Shown here one piece after another: positions 1 to 10,293 of a stretch of 64,000 bases of DNA. The stretch's first letter is position 1, and every line of letters begins with the position of its first letter. Under the pieces are notes generated by a model that saw only the letters and a list, made by a program, of their open reading frames with translations, was not told the origin of the DNA and made no database searches. The position numbers and the translations under genes were made by a program. Source of the DNA: Anaeromyxobacter dehalogenans 2CP-C (lineage in GTDB: Bacteria; Myxococcota; Myxococcia; Myxococcales; Anaeromyxobacteraceae); assembly GCF_000013385.1 (NCBI RefSeq), contig NC_007760.1:2295001-2359000 (forward strand). Direction: 5' to 3'.

Positions 1-2527
1 AGAGCGCATCGCGGGAGAGCTCCTGCGCCGGCGTGCGGCTCGCGGCGAGCGCCGGGTAGAGGCTGGCCGCGGCGGCGGCGGCGAGGATGGCGAGCGCCTC
101 GAGCGCGAGCGCGCGGAGCGGGACCGAGATCCCCAGCGTCCAGCCGAAGAAGGCCGGGTTCACCGCGCGCACCAGCACGATCGCCAGCGCGCCGCCGCCC
201 AGGAGCCCGAGCGCCAGCCCCGCGCCGCCCACCGCCAGCCCGCGCCCCAGGAACACCCGGAACAGCTGGCCGCGGCTCGCGCCCAGCGCCCGGTACAGCG
301 CCAGCTCGGCGCGCCGGTCGCGCGCCAGCACCAGCAGCGACAGCGTCACCCCCGCGGCGGCGATCACGAGCCCCATGGCCTCGAGCAGCCGCGTCACCGC
401 GAACGTCTGCTCGAAGATGGCGAGCACCTCGGCGCGGAGCGTGCGGTTGGAGCGGATCTGGAGCGCGGCCCCGGGGAGCGCCGTGCGCAGCGCCGCCACC
501 GCGCGCTCCGGATCGGCGCCCGGGGCGAGCGTGAGCGCGGCGTTGGACGGCGCGCCGGCGCCGAACGCGCGCGCGTACGCCCCGAGATCCATCAGCACGG
601 CCCCGCCCTCGGCGCCGTAGTCGCGGTAGACGCCGGCCACCGGGAAGCGCGCCGGGCCCGCGCGCCCGCGCAGCGTCAGCGCGCCCCCCGGCGCCAGCCC
701 GGCCCTTCGGGCGAGCGGCTCGGAGACCAGCACCGCCCCGCGCTCGCGCAGCGCCCGCATGGCCTCGGCGGCGTCGCCGGCCACCAGCGCCACGCGCCGC
801 TCCGCGCCGGGGACGCCGGCGTCCACGCCGGAGACCTGCACCCGGCGGCCGTCGCCGGTGTAGCCGGTGTGCTGCCGGAGCACGTCCACCGACCGGACGC
901 CGGGGCAGGCGCGCAGCGCCGCGAGCACCTCGGGCGCGAGCGTCGCCTCGCTGCGCGCGCGCCGCCAGGAGGGCGTGGTCACGTAGACGTCGGCGCGCAG
1001 CGTGGCGTCGAGCCAGCGCTCCACCGTGTCGCGGAAGCTCCCCACCATCACGGTGACGCCGGCGAGCATGGCGACCGCCACCGCCAGCGCCCCCGCCGCG
1101 GACGCCGAGGCCGAGAGCCGCCCGCCCAGGCTGCGGAGGCCGTAGGCGATGCCGAGCCGGTGCGGGAGGCCGGCGCGCCCCATCCCGCGGAGCAGCGCCG
1201 GCGTCGCGAGCGGCACCGCCACCAGGATGCCCACCGCCGGCGCGAAGCCCGCCGCGGCGACCCGCTGGCCGGCGAGCGCGTACACCGCCAGCCCGGCCGC
1301 GAGCGCGGCGAGCCCCGCCGCGAGCAGCCGGCCCGCCCGCGCCCCGGCGCCCTCCTCCACCGCGATCGAGGCGAGCAGCGCGCGCGGGTCGGCCCGGGCC
1401 GCGTCGAGCGCCGGCCAGAGCGCGCCCGCCAGCGCGCCCGCCAGGCCGGTGGCCGCGCCCAGCGCGACCAGGCCGGGGGTGAGCGCCACGCGGTCGATCC
1501 CCTCCAGCAGGTAGAGGTTGCGGACGGTGCCGGACACCGCGCCCACGTTGGCCCGCGCCGCGAGCCAGCCCAGCGGCACGCCGGCGGCCGTCCCGAGGAT
1601 CCCGAGCAGCGCCGCCTCGCCCAGCACGAGCCCCAGCACCTGCGCCCGGGTCGCGCCCACCGCCCGGAGCAGCCCCAGCTCCTCGCGGCGCCGCGCCAGC
1701 GAGGCGCGCACCGAGGCGTAGACCAGGAACCCTCCCACCAGCACCGAGACCAGCGACAGCGCGGTGAGGTTCAGGCGGAAGGCCGAGAGCAGCCCGCCGG
1801 CCTCGACGGTGCGCTGCTCGGGCGTGGCGACCCGCGCGCGATCGCCCAGCGCGGCCGAGAGCCGCTCCGCCAGCGCGGCCGGCGCCACGCCCGGCGCGGC
1901 GCGGACGTCGATCTGGTGGATGCGGCCGCGCGCGCCGAGCAGCCCCTGCGCCTGCCCGAGGTCCATCAGCGCCAGCCGGCGGCTCGCCAGCGGCGCCGCC
2001 GCCTGGAAGTCCACCCGCGCCCCCACCACCAGCCGCGCGCGGCGCGAGCCGAGCGACACGTCGATCCGGTCCCCCTCGCGCCAGCCCATCTCCTCCGCCC
2101 AGGCGGGCGTCAGCGCCACCCAGCCCGGGGTCCCGAGCGCGCCCTCCAGCGCGCCCGGCGGCAGCGCCGACGGGCCGCGCGCCGCGCCGAGGAGGTCGGC
2201 GCCGAGGATCTCCAGCGACGCGCCGGGGCGCCCCTCCACCACCGCGTCGGCCCGCCAGAGCGGGCGCGCGGCGGCGACCCCGGGCACCGCCAGCACCTCC
2301 GGGAACAGCGCCTCGTCGAGCGCGCCGGTCCAGCCCAGCACCGACAGGTCGGCGTCGCCGGAGACGGCGCGCACCGTGCCGGCGAACGCGCCCAGCGCGC
2401 TGCCGTTCAGGATCTGGATGGAGAGGACCGCGCCCACGCCCAGCGCCACGCCCGCCACCGAGAGCAGGAACAGCGCCTTGCCGGCCCGGAGCTCCCGCCC
2501 CACGGCGCGCGCCAGGTAGGCTCTCAT
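1..2527 (-). CDS. FtsX/MacB-type ABC transporter permease, 3' end cut by window
   Basis: The frame is open from an ATG at 2527 to the window edge, giving at least 842 residues, so only the last few codons are missing. The N-terminus has a membrane segment (about residues 17-40, FLLSVAGVALGVGAVL) followed by a large extracytoplasmic domain. An FtsX core around residues 250-380 includes RRREELGLLRAVGA and is repeated near the C-terminus (RRAELALYRALGA, then YPALAASRTPAQE). This duplicated FtsX architecture, about 850 aa, is typical of LolCE/MacB-like permeases that act on lipids, lipoproteins or peptides without crossing substrate through a channel. It starts 7 nt after the ATPase stop, so the two form one operon. 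The substrate cannot be read from sequence. It appears in no complete-ORF list because its stop lies outside the window. Confidence 0.9.
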   Translation of the reverse strand, partial: MRAYLARAVGRELRAGKALFLLSVAGVALGVGAVLSIQILNGSALGAFAGTVRAVSGDADLSVLGWTGALDEALFPEVLAVPGVAAARPLWRADAVVEGRPGASLEILGADLLGAARGPSALPPGALEGALGTPGWVALTPAWAEEMGWREGDRIDVSLGSRRARLVVGARVDFQAAAPLASRRLALMDLGQAQGLLGARGRIHQIDVRAAPGVAPAALAERLSAALGDRARVATPEQRTVEAGGLLSAFRLNLTALSLVSVLVGGFLVYASVRASLARRREELGLLRAVGATRAQVLGLVLGEAALLGILGTAAGVPLGWLAARANVGAVSGTVRNLYLLEGIDRVALTPGLVALGAATGLAGALAGALWPALDAARADPRALLASIAVEEGAGARAGRLLAAGLAALAAGLAVYALAGQRVAAAGFAPAVGILVAVPLATPALLRGMGRAGLPHRLGIAYGLRSLGGRLSASASAAGALAVAVAMLAGVTVMVGSFRDTVERWLDATLRADVYVTTPSWRRARSEATLAPEVLAALRACPGVRSVDVLRQHTGYTGDGRRVQVSGVDAGVPGAERRVALVAGDAAEAMRALRERGAVLVSEPLARRAGLAPGGALTLRGRAGPARFPVAGVYRDYGAEGGAVLMDLGAYARAFGAGAPSNAALTLAPGADPERAVAALRTALPGAALQIRSNRTLRAEVLAIFEQTFAVTRLLEAMGLVIAAAGVTLSLLVLARDRRAELALYRALGASRGQLFRVFLGRGLAVGGAGLALGLLGGGALAIVLVRAVNPAFFGWTLGISVPLRALALEALAILAAAAAASLYPALAASRTPAQELSRDAL

Positions 2528-2534
2528 GGCGCCG

Positions 2535-3218
2535 TCACCCGCCCTGCTCCAGCCGGCCGGCGTGCAGCGTCCAGGTCGCGTCGGCGAGCGCGGCCAGCTC
2601 GCGGCTGTGGGTCACGTACAGCACGGCGCTCCCCTCCTCGCGCGCGAGCGCCAGCAACAGGTCCATCACCTTCTGCCCGTTCGCCTCGTCCAGGTTCCCG
2701 GTCGGCTCGTCGGCGAGCAGCAGCTTCGGGCGGCGCAGCAGCGCCCGGCACAGCGCCACGCGCTGCATCTCGCCGCCGGAGAGCTGCTGCACCGGGTCGC
2801 GCGCGCGCTCCGGCAGCCCCACGCGCTGGAGGAGGTCCCGCGCGCGCGCCGCCGCCGGGCCGGGCGGGTCGCCGGCCACCAGCGCCGGCACGAGCACGTT
2901 GTCCTCCACCGACAGGTGCGGCAGCAGGTGGAAGAACTGGAACACCAGGCCCACGTGGTCGCGCCGGGCCCGGGTGCGCTCCGCGTCGGGGAGTGCGCCC
3001 AGCGACCGTCCGAGGAGCAGCACCTCGCCCGAGGTGGGCGCGTCGATGCCCGCCGCGAGGTGCAGCAGGGTGGACTTGCCCGACCCGCTCCGGCCGGTGA
3101 TCGCCACCGCGCGCCCGGCGGGCAGCTCGGCCGAGACGCCGCGCAGCACCGGCAGCGCGACGCCGCCGGCGCCGGCGAAGGTGCGGGTCACTTCACGGAG
3201 CGTGAGCACGGGCGCCAT
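2535..3218 (-). CDS. LolD/MacB-type ABC transporter ATPase
   Basis: A 227-residue ABC ATPase of the FtsE/LolD/MacB class. Walker A is GRSGSGKST (residues 42-50), the Q-loop follows in LVFQFFHLLP, the signature is LSGGEMQ (146-152) and Walker B is LLLADEP (167-173) followed by TGNLD, which is characteristic of this class. The H-loop histidine is in VTHSREL. It has no membrane domain and must energise the FtsX-type permease that starts 7 nt downstream on the same strand. ATG start at 3218. LolD proper is expected with LolC/LolE partners; here the partner is one long fused permease, so a role in lipoprotein or lipid release is only inferred. Confidence 0.93.
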   Translation of the reverse strand: MAPVLTLREVTRTFAGAGGVALPVLRGVSAELPAGRAVAITGRSGSGKSTLLHLAAGIDAPTSGEVLLLGRSLGALPDAERTRARRDHVGLVFQFFHLLPHLSVEDNVLVPALVAGDPPGPAAARARDLLQRVGLPERARDPVQQLSGGEMQRVALCRALLRRPKLLLADEPTGNLDEANGQKVMDLLLALAREEGSAVLYVTHSRELAALADATWTLHAGRLEQGG

Positions 3219-3291
3219 GCGCGACCCGATCCATGCCGCGGCGGGGCGCCGGGTTCAAGCGGCGCGTCGGGCGCCCGGGGCCTGGGCGCGG

Positions 3292-3561
3292 CTAGGCGCG
3301 GCGGGCGCGGGCCGGGGGCTCGGCGAGCCGCGCGCGGATCTCGGCCAGCACCAGATCGGCCGGATCCTGGCCGAGGAGGGTGCGCAGCATCGGGCGGAGC
3401 GCGTCCAGCAGCGCCGGCACGTCGGCGCGCGTGAGGTCCTCGGGCCGGCGCGCCAGGGCGCGGTCCGCGAACGTGCGCACCGCGGTGCGCGCGGTGTTCG
3501 GGCCGAGGCAGGTCGCAAGCGACGCGGCGATGATCTCGGCTGTTGAGCGCTCCTCCCCCAC
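3292..3561 (-). CDS. Small hypothetical protein (89 aa)
   Basis: The conserved-looking core reads as an alpha-helical soluble protein: AEIIAASLATCLGPNTAR, then a C-terminal ALLDALRPMLRTLLG helix and a tail rich in alanine and arginine. I do not recognise the family. A longer frame reaches an ATG at 3666, but its extra 35 residues are a low-complexity arginine/proline/alanine string. The GTG at 3561 is preferred because a TACCCT hexamer sits exactly 9 nt upstream, the spacing seen before many starts in this window. It is transcribed away from the esterase gene at 3697. Confidence 0.6.
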   Translation of the reverse strand: MGEERSTAEIIAASLATCLGPNTARTAVRTFADRALARRPEDLTRADVPALLDALRPMLRTLLGQDPADLVLAEIRARLAEPPARARRA

Positions 3562-3570
3562 GATCCGGGC

Positions 3571-3576
3571 AGGGTA
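3571..3576 (-). promoter_or_regulatory. Candidate -10 box for a leaderless mRNA (3561 gene)
   Basis: TACCCT on the minus strand ends 9 nt before the GTG at 3561 and no Shine-Dalgarno sequence is present. Transcription would begin at or next to the start codon. This is pattern-based inference. Confidence 0.45.
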
Positions 3577-3682
3577 GCGTGCGTCCCTGACGGCGGGCAA
3601 GGCGCGAGGAGCGCGCCTGGGCAGCGGGCGTGTACGCCTTGCCGCCCGGCCTGCGTCCGTGGACACCCGCCCCGGCCGGCGC

Positions 3683-3688
3683 TAGAAC
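3683..3688 (+). promoter_or_regulatory. Weak candidate -10 box (SGNH gene)
   Basis: TAGAAC lies 8 nt before the GTG at 3697. It matches TANNNT except for the last base. No Shine-Dalgarno sequence is visible. Confidence 0.3.
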
Positions 3689-3696
3689 CCGCGGTC

Positions 3697-4875
3697 GTGT
3701 CCCACCCCGCTCCCCGGCCGCCGGGCCGCCCGGCGTTCCTGCCGGTGGCGCTCGCGATCGCGACGGTCCTGGCGGCGGCAGGCATGGTGGCGTGGGAGCG
3801 CACCCCGGCGCGCCGCGCCCGCGCCGCGGCGGCCCGGGCGGAGCGGGCCGGACCCAGCCCGCACGGCGGTCCCCTGCGCCCGGCCCGCCTGCTCTCCCGC
3901 GGCGTCCGGGTGGCCGCCAGCCGCCCCGGCGCCGGGGTGCTGGTGGACGGGGTCTACCGCGGCGACGCCTGGGCGGGCGGCGTCCCCAGCCCGGCGGCGC
4001 CGGCCTGGGTGGCGCTCCGCCTCGGCCGCGGCCCGACCCGCGTGCTCCTCTCCTGGACCTCCTCCCACAACCACGACTACCGCGAGCAGCAGTACGGGGC
4101 GCCGGTGGACTACCGCATCGAGACCTCGGCGGACTCGCGCGACGGCCGCGACGGCACCTGGCGCACCGAGGTCGAGGTCCGCGCGAACCCCGTGCGCAGC
4201 CGCGCGCACGCGCTCGACTTCGCCGGCCGGCGCTGGGTGCGGCTGGTCGTCACCGGGCTCGCGCCCGGGGTGAACCGGTGGGGCCTGTTCCTCGACGAGA
4301 TCGACGTCCACGACCTCTCGCTCGGCGGCGACGACGTCTGGGTGTTCCTGGGGGACAGCATCGGCGCCGGCGTGTTCGACCGCGCCCCGGCGCACCGGCC
4401 CAGCTTCGCCGACGCGATCGCCCGGGCGCACCCCGGCTACCAGCCCGCCATGATCGACGCGGGGTTCTGCCGCGCGCGGACCTGGGAGGTGGCCGAGCGG
4501 ATCGACGAGGTGCTGGCGCTCAACCCGGACGCGAAGGTGTTCGCGATCGTGCTCGGCGCGAACGACGGGGACCTCGCGCGGCTCCGCGCCGGCCTCGAGC
4601 GGATCGTGGCGCGCGTCCGGGCGGCGGGGCGCATCCCGGTGGTGGCCCGCATCCCGTTCCAGACGCGCTACGGGTACGACTGGGTGGCGCAGAAGAACGC
4701 GGTGGTGGACGCGGTGGTGGCGGAGCACGGGCTGCTGCCCGGGCCGGACCTGTACGCCTGGTTCCGCGACCGCCCGGACCGGCTCGCCGACGGGCTCCAC
4801 CCCGACGCCGCGGGGTCGGTGGCGATGAGCCGGCTGTGGGCCGAGGCGGCGGCGCCGCTCTACCCGCCCCCGTAG
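3697..4875 (+). CDS. SGNH/GDSL-family esterase with N-terminal beta domain
   Basis: A 392-residue secreted or membrane-anchored hydrolase. Residues 12-30 (FLPVALAIATVLAAAGMVAW region) form a signal anchor. Residues about 60-205 resemble a beta-sandwich carbohydrate-binding domain (F5/8 type C-like: SSHNHDYREQ, ending GVNRWGLFLDEIDVHDL). The catalytic SGNH domain follows: block I FLGDSIGAG with the nucleophile Ser, block III GANDGD, and the C-terminal DGLHPDAAG supplying Asp and His. The domain order resembles two-domain carbohydrate esterases (CE2-like) that remove acyl groups from polysaccharides. The substrate is unknown. GTG start at 3697, with no Shine-Dalgarno site. Confidence 0.82.
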   Translation: MSHPAPRPPGRPAFLPVALAIATVLAAAGMVAWERTPARRARAAAARAERAGPSPHGGPLRPARLLSRGVRVAASRPGAGVLVDGVYRGDAWAGGVPSPAAPAWVALRLGRGPTRVLLSWTSSHNHDYREQQYGAPVDYRIETSADSRDGRDGTWRTEVEVRANPVRSRAHALDFAGRRWVRLVVTGLAPGVNRWGLFLDEIDVHDLSLGGDDVWVFLGDSIGAGVFDRAPAHRPSFADAIARAHPGYQPAMIDAGFCRARTWEVAERIDEVLALNPDAKVFAIVLGANDGDLARLRAGLERIVARVRAAGRIPVVARIPFQTRYGYDWVAQKNAVVDAVVAEHGLLPGPDLYAWFRDRPDRLADGLHPDAAGSVAMSRLWAEAAAPLYPPP

Positions 4876-4930
4876 CGGCGCCGCACGCGCGGTGGCGGCG
4901 GCGCCCGGGGCGTGCTTCACTCCCGCGCGC

Positions 4931-5566
4931 ATGAAGCCCCTGCTCGACTACGGCCTGCTCGTCTTCGTGTCGATGTTCACCATGATGGGCCCGGTGGGCG
5001 TGCTCCCGCCGTTCGTGTCGATGACCTCCGGGCTGTCGGGGGACGAGGCGCGGCGGGTGGCCCGGCGGGCGACGATCACGGCGCTGTGCGTGCTGCTCGT
5101 GTTCGCGCTGGGCGGGCAGCTCGTCTTCCGGTTCTTCAACATCTCGGTGAACAGCCTGCGGGTGGTGGGCGGGATCATCCTGCTGCTGGTCGGCTACGAG
5201 ATGCTCCAGGCGCGCCCGTCGCGGACCAAGCACGACGAGCCCGCCCCGGAGGGCTACGCCGAGGACATCGCCATCACGCCGCTCGGGATCCCGGTGATCG
5301 CCGGCCCCGGCGCGATCACCACCGTGATCATCCTGATGAGCGAGGCGCACGACCTCGCGCGCAAGGCCGTGCTGCTCGTCGTGCTGCTCGGCCTGCACGT
5401 CCTCACCTACGCGATGCTGGTGTCGGCGAAGCCGCTGCTCGCGTTCCTCGGCCCCAGCGGCAACAAGGTGCTGGTCCGGATCATGGGCCTCATCGTGATG
5501 GTGATCGCCGTCGAGTTCTTCTTCGCCGGCCTGAAGCCCATCGTCCGGGACATGCTCGGGCGCTGA
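4931..5566 (+). CDS. marC: MarC-family integral membrane protein
   Basis: 211 residues with six predicted membrane helices and typical MarC/UPF0056 features: the N-terminal MMGPVGVLPPFVSMT segment, NSLRVVGGIILLLVGYEML, and the second-half repeat ITPLGIPVIAGPGAITTV. The family was once linked to multiple antibiotic resistance but its transport substrate is unsettled. The frame is open further upstream, but the ATG at 4931 gives the family N-terminus (MKPLLDYG). The gene converges with acs, and a long perfect inverted repeat immediately follows its stop codon. Confidence 0.9.
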   Translation: MKPLLDYGLLVFVSMFTMMGPVGVLPPFVSMTSGLSGDEARRVARRATITALCVLLVFALGGQLVFRFFNISVNSLRVVGGIILLLVGYEMLQARPSRTKHDEPAPEGYAEDIAITPLGIPVIAGPGAITTVIILMSEAHDLARKAVLLVVLLGLHVLTYAMLVSAKPLLAFLGPSGNKVLVRIMGLIVMVIAVEFFFAGLKPIVRDMLGR

Positions 5567-5594
5567 GCCCCTCCCGCCGCGCGGCGGGAGGGGC
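5567..5594. terminator. Perfect 14-bp inverted repeat between convergent marC and acs
   Basis: GCCCCTCCCGCCGC is followed directly by its exact reverse complement, starting at the base after the marC stop. It has no central loop bases and no T-tract. Its place between two convergent genes suggests a bidirectional terminator. Confidence 0.65.
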
Positions 5595-5607
5595 GCGCCG
5601 CGGGTCC

Positions 5608-7563
5608 TCAGTCGGCCATGGTCGAGACGTCGCCGGGGTCCTGGCCCATCTCGACGGCCTTCAGGTAGCGCCGCATGATCTTGCCGGAGCGCGTCTTCGG
5701 CAGCGTGGCGCGGAGCTCGACGTCGGACGGGGTCGCGATGGGGCCGAGGTCCTGGCGGACGTGGTCCTTCAGCGAGCCGATGACGCCGGGGCCCTGGGGG
5801 ACGCCCTTGCGGAGCACCACGTACGCCTTGATCCGCTCGCCCTTCACCGGGTCGGGCAGGCCCACCACCGCGCTCTCGGCCACCGCCGGGTGGCGGAGCA
5901 GCGAACCCTCCACGTCGGCGGTGCCGATGCGGTGGCCGGCCACGTTCAGCACGTCGTCGGCGCGCCCGAGCACGGCGAAGTAGCCGTCGCGGTCCTTCAC
6001 CGCGATGTCACCCGCCGTGTAGACCCCGGGGATCTGCGTCCAGTACTTCTCGTAGCGGGCGTGGTCGTTCCACACCGTGCGCAGCATGTACGGGAGCGGC
6101 TTGCGGATCACGAGCAGCCCGCCCTGCCCCTCGGGCACCGGCTCCCCGCCCTGATCCAGGATGGCGACGTCGGCGCCGGGCATGGGCTTGCCCACCTTGC
6201 CCGGCCGCGCGTCGAACGTGGGCAGCGTCCCGAGCACCGGGGCGGCGATCTCGGTCTGCCACCAGTTGTCCACCACCATACCCTTCGACTGGCCCACCAG
6301 GTGCTGCTGCGCCCAGTGGTGCGCCTCCGGGTTGAGCGGCTCGCCGGCGCACGCGATGAGCCGCAGCTTGCGCAGGTCGTACTTGGCCGGCGCGTCGCCG
6401 CCGTGGCTCATCCACATGCGCACCGCGGTGGGCGCGGTGAACATGACGTCCACGCCGTAGCGCTCGCACAGCTCCCAGGTCACCTCGGGCGACGGGTAGT
6501 CCGGCACGCCCTCGCGCGTGAAGATGGTCGCGCCGACGGACAGCGGCCCGTACACGATGAACGAGTGGCCGACGATCCACCCGATGTCCGAGGTGGACCA
6601 GTAGATGTCCTTGTCGCCGATCTGGTAGTAGGCGCGCGCCAGGTACGTGGTGCCGACCAGGTAGCCGCCGGTGGTGTGGACCACGCCCTTCGGCTTCCCG
6701 GTGGTGCCGGACGTGTAGAGGATGAACAGCGGGTCCTCCGCGTCCATCGGCTCGGGCGGGCAGTGGATGGCCGCCGCGTCCTGCACGTCGTAGAAGTCGT
6801 GCTCGCGCTCCGACTCGAACGTGAACGGCGCGTCGCCGGGCCGCGAGCCGCGCCGGTGCACCACCACGTGCTCCACCGAGTACAGGTCGCGCACCGCCTC
6901 GTCCACGGTGGGCTTCAGCGGGATCTTCTTCCCGCGCCGCAGCGTGAAGTCCGAGCAGATGACGACCTTGGCGGCGGAGTCCTCGATGCGGCTGCGCAGC
7001 GCCTGCGTGCCCATGCCGGCGAACACCACCGAGTGGATGGCGCCGATGCGCGCGCACGCGAGCATCGAGATGATGCCCTCCGGCGTGAGCGGCATGTAGA
7101 TGATGACGCGGTCGCCCTTCTTCACGCCCAGCTTGCGGAGCGCGTTCCCGAAGCGGCCCACCTCGCGGTAGAGCCGGTTGTACGTGTACGTGTGCTCCTC
7201 GCCGTCCTCGCCGACCCAGATCAGCGCGGCCTTGAGGCGGCGATCGCCGAACACGTGGCGGTCGATGCAGTTGACGGAGGCGTTCAGCTTCCCGCCCACG
7301 AACCACTCGTGGCGCGGCGGGTCGAAGCGCATCACCTCCTCGAACGGCCGCATCCAGTCCACGAGCTTCGCCTTCTCGCGCCAGAACGCCTCTGGCTCCT
7401 CCTGCGCGAACGCGCGCTCGACGGCGTCGTTCGCGACGTGGGCCCGCTGCGCGAGCCACACCGGCGCCTTGATGGTGCGTTCGTCCGTGGACAGCGCCTC
7501 GATGGCGGCGCGCTGCGCCTCGGTGAGATCGGGGAACCTGGGATCAGCGGTCTCGGTAGCCAT
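5608..7563 (-). CDS. acs: Acetyl-CoA synthetase (AMP-forming)
   Basis: 651 residues, the normal length for Acs. It activates acetate with ATP and CoA to acetyl-CoA via acetyl-AMP. The adenylate-forming signature [10 protein letters not shown] is at residues 284-293. The acetate-pocket and adenylation motifs DNWWQTE and [10 protein letters not shown] are present. The C-terminal PKTRSGK motif places the catalytic lysine, the usual site of regulatory acetylation, at about residue 628. The ATG at 7563 is preceded by a purine-rich site (AGAGG) at normal spacing. Acetate is a standard electron donor and carbon source for bacteria of this type, so an assimilation or oxidation role fits. No acetyltransferase or deacetylase gene lies beside it. 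Confidence 0.97.
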   Translation of the reverse strand: MATETADPRFPDLTEAQRAAIEALSTDERTIKAPVWLAQRAHVANDAVERAFAQEEPEAFWREKAKLVDWMRPFEEVMRFDPPRHEWFVGGKLNASVNCIDRHVFGDRRLKAALIWVGEDGEEHTYTYNRLYREVGRFGNALRKLGVKKGDRVIIYMPLTPEGIISMLACARIGAIHSVVFAGMGTQALRSRIEDSAAKVVICSDFTLRRGKKIPLKPTVDEAVRDLYSVEHVVVHRRGSRPGDAPFTFESEREHDFYDVQDAAAIHCPPEPMDAEDPLFILYTSGTTGKPKGVVHTTGGYLVGTTYLARAYYQIGDKDIYWSTSDIGWIVGHSFIVYGPLSVGATIFTREGVPDYPSPEVTWELCERYGVDVMFTAPTAVRMWMSHGGDAPAKYDLRKLRLIACAGEPLNPEAHHWAQQHLVGQSKGMVVDNWWQTEIAAPVLGTLPTFDARPGKVGKPMPGADVAILDQGGEPVPEGQGGLLVIRKPLPYMLRTVWNDHARYEKYWTQIPGVYTAGDIAVKDRDGYFAVLGRADDVLNVAGHRIGTADVEGSLLRHPAVAESAVVGLPDPVKGERIKAYVVLRKGVPQGPGVIGSLKDHVRQDLGPIATPSDVELRATLPKTRSGKIMRRYLKAVEMGQDPGDVSTMAD

Positions 7564-7725
7564 GCGTGCACCTCTGGGGTACGCGACGTGGTTTCGGTCG
7601 CCCCCAGGAGCGGTGGGCGCCGCGTGGCCGTCGGGAGGAAAAGGAAGTCGATGCTAGCCGAGCCGCCCCCGGGGTCCGCAAGGGGCGCAGGCGAAGACCC
7701 CGACGGCAGGACGCCGATTCGGGAG

Positions 7726-10164
7726 TCAGGCCGCCGGCGCGAACCCGGCGCGCGCCAGCAGCGTCCCCTCGTCGAACCAGAGCCTCCGGGCCAGCTCCGC
7801 GACCGCCTCCCGGTCCAGCGTGACCATGGCCGAGCCGGCCCAGGCCCAGATCCGGTTCTGGGCGTTCCACAGGTCGAGCCGGAGCCCCAGCCGCTCGGCC
7901 AGGCTCAGGATCCCGGTGAGCTCCGCCGCCCGCGCCGCCGGCGACTGGCCCGCCACCAGCGCCGAGACGCGCTCCTCCACGAGCTGCTCCACGTCGCGCC
8001 GGACCGCGTCGAGGTGCAGGTGCGCCCCGAGGCGGCGCGCCAGGTCCACGGTGGCCGAGAGCTCCGCCTCGGCCGCGGCGAGGTCCACCTCTCCCGTCCG
8101 CGCCGCGCCGGTGACGCGGAGCACGCGGGCGGTCAGCGTCACGTCCGCGGTGACGCGCAGCGGCCCGGGCACGGGCGAGTCGATCTCGCGCAGGAACTCC
8201 ATCAGGCGCCGGTTGTCCTCGAAGATCTCGCGGTAGCCGTCCTCGTACCGGCGCAGCGTCCCCTCCAGCAGCGTGCCCGCCACGCGGCGGCGCTCGTCGA
8301 GGAACAGGTCGCGGAGCCCGTAGTCGCGCCCCGGGAAGAACCGGTCCACCGCCCGCAGCAGCTGCGCCAGGGACTGCGCCGGCGATCGCGCCAGGAGCGC
8401 CTCCTCCAGCTCGGCGAGCTGCTCCGGCCCGCGGTACGGCGCGAGCCCGCAGCGGAAGTCGGCCGCGCCGAAGTGGAGCACGCAGGCGACCGCGTCGAGC
8501 GTCTCGCGGGTGAGCGCGCTCTCCAGCTGCAGCCGGCACAGCGCCACCGCGACCGGCCCGGCCGCGGCGGCCCGCCGTCCCTCGACCCGGTACGCGTAGC
8601 AGAACGCCCAGCCCGCGTCCGGCACCGGCCGCACCGAGGCGGCGATGGCGAGGTGGGCGCCCACGCCCTCCAGCGACACCACGCTCGGCTCGACCAGCCG
8701 GCGGAACACCTCGCGCCCGTTCGCCAGCGCCGGGTCGTTCGAGGGCGCGGCGGCGAGCGCGCGCTCCAGGCCCGGCTGCAGGTCCACGCCGGCCACCTCG
8801 CGGGCGAGCTGCACCGCGCGCGCCGCGTACCGGAGCACCTGCACCGTCTCGATCCCGGACAGCTCCGAGAAGAACCAGCCGCAGCTCGTGAACATGAGCT
8901 GCCCCTGCCGCTGCAGCTCCAGCAGCCGCAGCGCGCGCACCAGCTCCTCCGGCGAGACCGCCCGCCCCGCCTCCCGCCGCACGAAGTCGGGCGCGTCGCG
9001 GCGCGCCGGGTCCACCAGCACCTCCGCGTAGCGGTCGCGCGTCCGCCACGGGTCCGGGAGCAGCCCCGCCGCCTCGCGCTCGTAGATCCCGTCGAGCGCC
9101 CCGCGCAGCCCCTCCAGCGCGGCCCGCAGCGGCGCGCGCCAGGCCTGGCTCCAGCCCTCCGCCCCGCCCGCGCTGCACCCGCAGTCCGAGCGCCAGCGCT
9201 CCACCCCGTGGGCGCAGCTCCAGGACGACCCCTCCGCGATCTCCGCCTCCCACTCCGCCGGGATCCGGTCCAGCGCCTGCCCCAGGTTCACCAGCTCCAC
9301 GCCCGGCCGCCGCGCCAGCTCGCGCAGCGCCCCCGCCAGCACCTCGTCGCCGCCCTTCTTGTGGTGACCGAGCGTCTCGCCGTCCACGGCCACCGTCAGC
9401 AGCTCGTCGTGGTCGCGCCCGGGGTCGAACCCGCCCTCCAGGCGGTCGAGGAGCGCCACGGCCGAGCCGAGCGCGTCCCCGAACGCCAGGTCGCGCGCGA
9501 TGTGGCCGTCGTAGAAGAACACCGTCAGCTCGCGCGAGCCCGCGCGCACGCGGTAGGGCCGCGTCGGGTCGAAGCGCGCGCCGGTGGCGTCCACCCACTC
9601 GCCGCCGGGCGGCCGGACCCGCACCGCCTGGTAGGGCGAGAGGATGGTGAAGCGGATGCCCTCGCCCGCCAGCGCCTCCAGCGTGGCCGTGTCGGCGGCG
9701 GTCTCGGGCAGCCAGAAGCCCTCGGGCTCGCGGTGGAAGCGGCGCCGGAAGTCGAGGAGGCCCCAGCGGATCTGCGTGAGCCGGTCGCGGGGCGAGGCGA
9801 GCGGCAGGATGGCGTGGTTGTAGCCCTGCGCGAGCGCGTTGCCGTGGCCGCGCAGCTCCAGGCTGCGTGCGTCCGCCTCGAGGACGCGCGCGTAGGCGTC
9901 GGGCCGGTGGCGCTCCAGCCAGGCGAGCAGCGTGGGGCCGAAGTTGAACGACAGGTGGAGGTAGCTGTCCACGATGTCCAGGATCCGCCCGCGCCCGTCC
10001 TTCAGGCGCGCCGCGCCGTTCGGCGCGTAGCACTCCACCGCGATCCGCTCGTTCCAGTCGTGGAACGGGTCGGCCGAGTCCTGCACCTCGATGGCCTCGA
10101 TCCAGGGGTTCTCGCGCGGCGGCTGGTAGAAGTGCCCGTGCAGGCAGAGCAGGCGGCGGGACAT
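7726..10164 (-). CDS. GH57-type glycoside hydrolase with DUF3536
   Basis: 812 residues. The N-terminal GH57 motifs are [13 protein letters not shown] (from residue 9), [10 protein letters not shown] and [10 protein letters not shown], the last carrying the acidic residues expected in the catalytic cleft. The C-terminal half is the DUF3536 region commonly joined to this GH57 group. GH57 enzymes act on alpha-glucans (amylase, 4-alpha-glucanotransferase, branching enzyme); which activity applies here cannot be decided. No signal peptide is visible, so it probably acts on intracellular glycogen-like glucan. An ATG four codons upstream exists, but it overlaps a TACCAT hexamer that sits 10 nt before the ATG at 10164, so the shorter start ([10 protein letters not shown]) is preferred. 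Confidence 0.85.
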   Translation of the reverse strand: MSRRLLCLHGHFYQPPRENPWIEAIEVQDSADPFHDWNERIAVECYAPNGAARLKDGRGRILDIVDSYLHLSFNFGPTLLAWLERHRPDAYARVLEADARSLELRGHGNALAQGYNHAILPLASPRDRLTQIRWGLLDFRRRFHREPEGFWLPETAADTATLEALAGEGIRFTILSPYQAVRVRPPGGEWVDATGARFDPTRPYRVRAGSRELTVFFYDGHIARDLAFGDALGSAVALLDRLEGGFDPGRDHDELLTVAVDGETLGHHKKGGDEVLAGALRELARRPGVELVNLGQALDRIPAEWEAEIAEGSSWSCAHGVERWRSDCGCSAGGAEGWSQAWRAPLRAALEGLRGALDGIYEREAAGLLPDPWRTRDRYAEVLVDPARRDAPDFVRREAGRAVSPEELVRALRLLELQRQGQLMFTSCGWFFSELSGIETVQVLRYAARAVQLAREVAGVDLQPGLERALAAAPSNDPALANGREVFRRLVEPSVVSLEGVGAHLAIAASVRPVPDAGWAFCYAYRVEGRRAAAAGPVAVALCRLQLESALTRETLDAVACVLHFGAADFRCGLAPYRGPEQLAELEEALLARSPAQSLAQLLRAVDRFFPGRDYGLRDLFLDERRRVAGTLLEGTLRRYEDGYREIFEDNRRLMEFLREIDSPVPGPLRVTADVTLTARVLRVTGAARTGEVDLAAAEAELSATVDLARRLGAHLHLDAVRRDVEQLVEERVSALVAGQSPAARAAELTGILSLAERLGLRLDLWNAQNRIWAWAGSAMVTLDREAVAELARRLWFDEGTLLARAGFAPAA

Positions 10165-10174
10165 GGGTCCGACC

Positions 10175-10180
10175 ATGGTA
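10175..10180 (-). promoter_or_regulatory. Candidate -10 box for a leaderless mRNA (GH57 gene)
   Basis: TACCAT on the minus strand, 10 nt before the ATG at 10164, with no Shine-Dalgarno sequence between them. Confidence 0.45.
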
Positions 10181-10293
10181 GGCGCGCCCCGGCGCGGCGC
10201 GACTGCTCGTCGGGGCCGTCCCGCTCCGCGCGCGGCCCCTCGTTCGGCCCCCTGCGCACCCGCGCGCCGGCCCGCGCGCTGCCGATCCTGGGC

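Noticed and set aside
869-3100. A 743-codon + strand frame over the ABC transporter genes
   Set aside because: Antisense of the FtsX permease and ATPase, whose minus-strand proteins have intact motifs.
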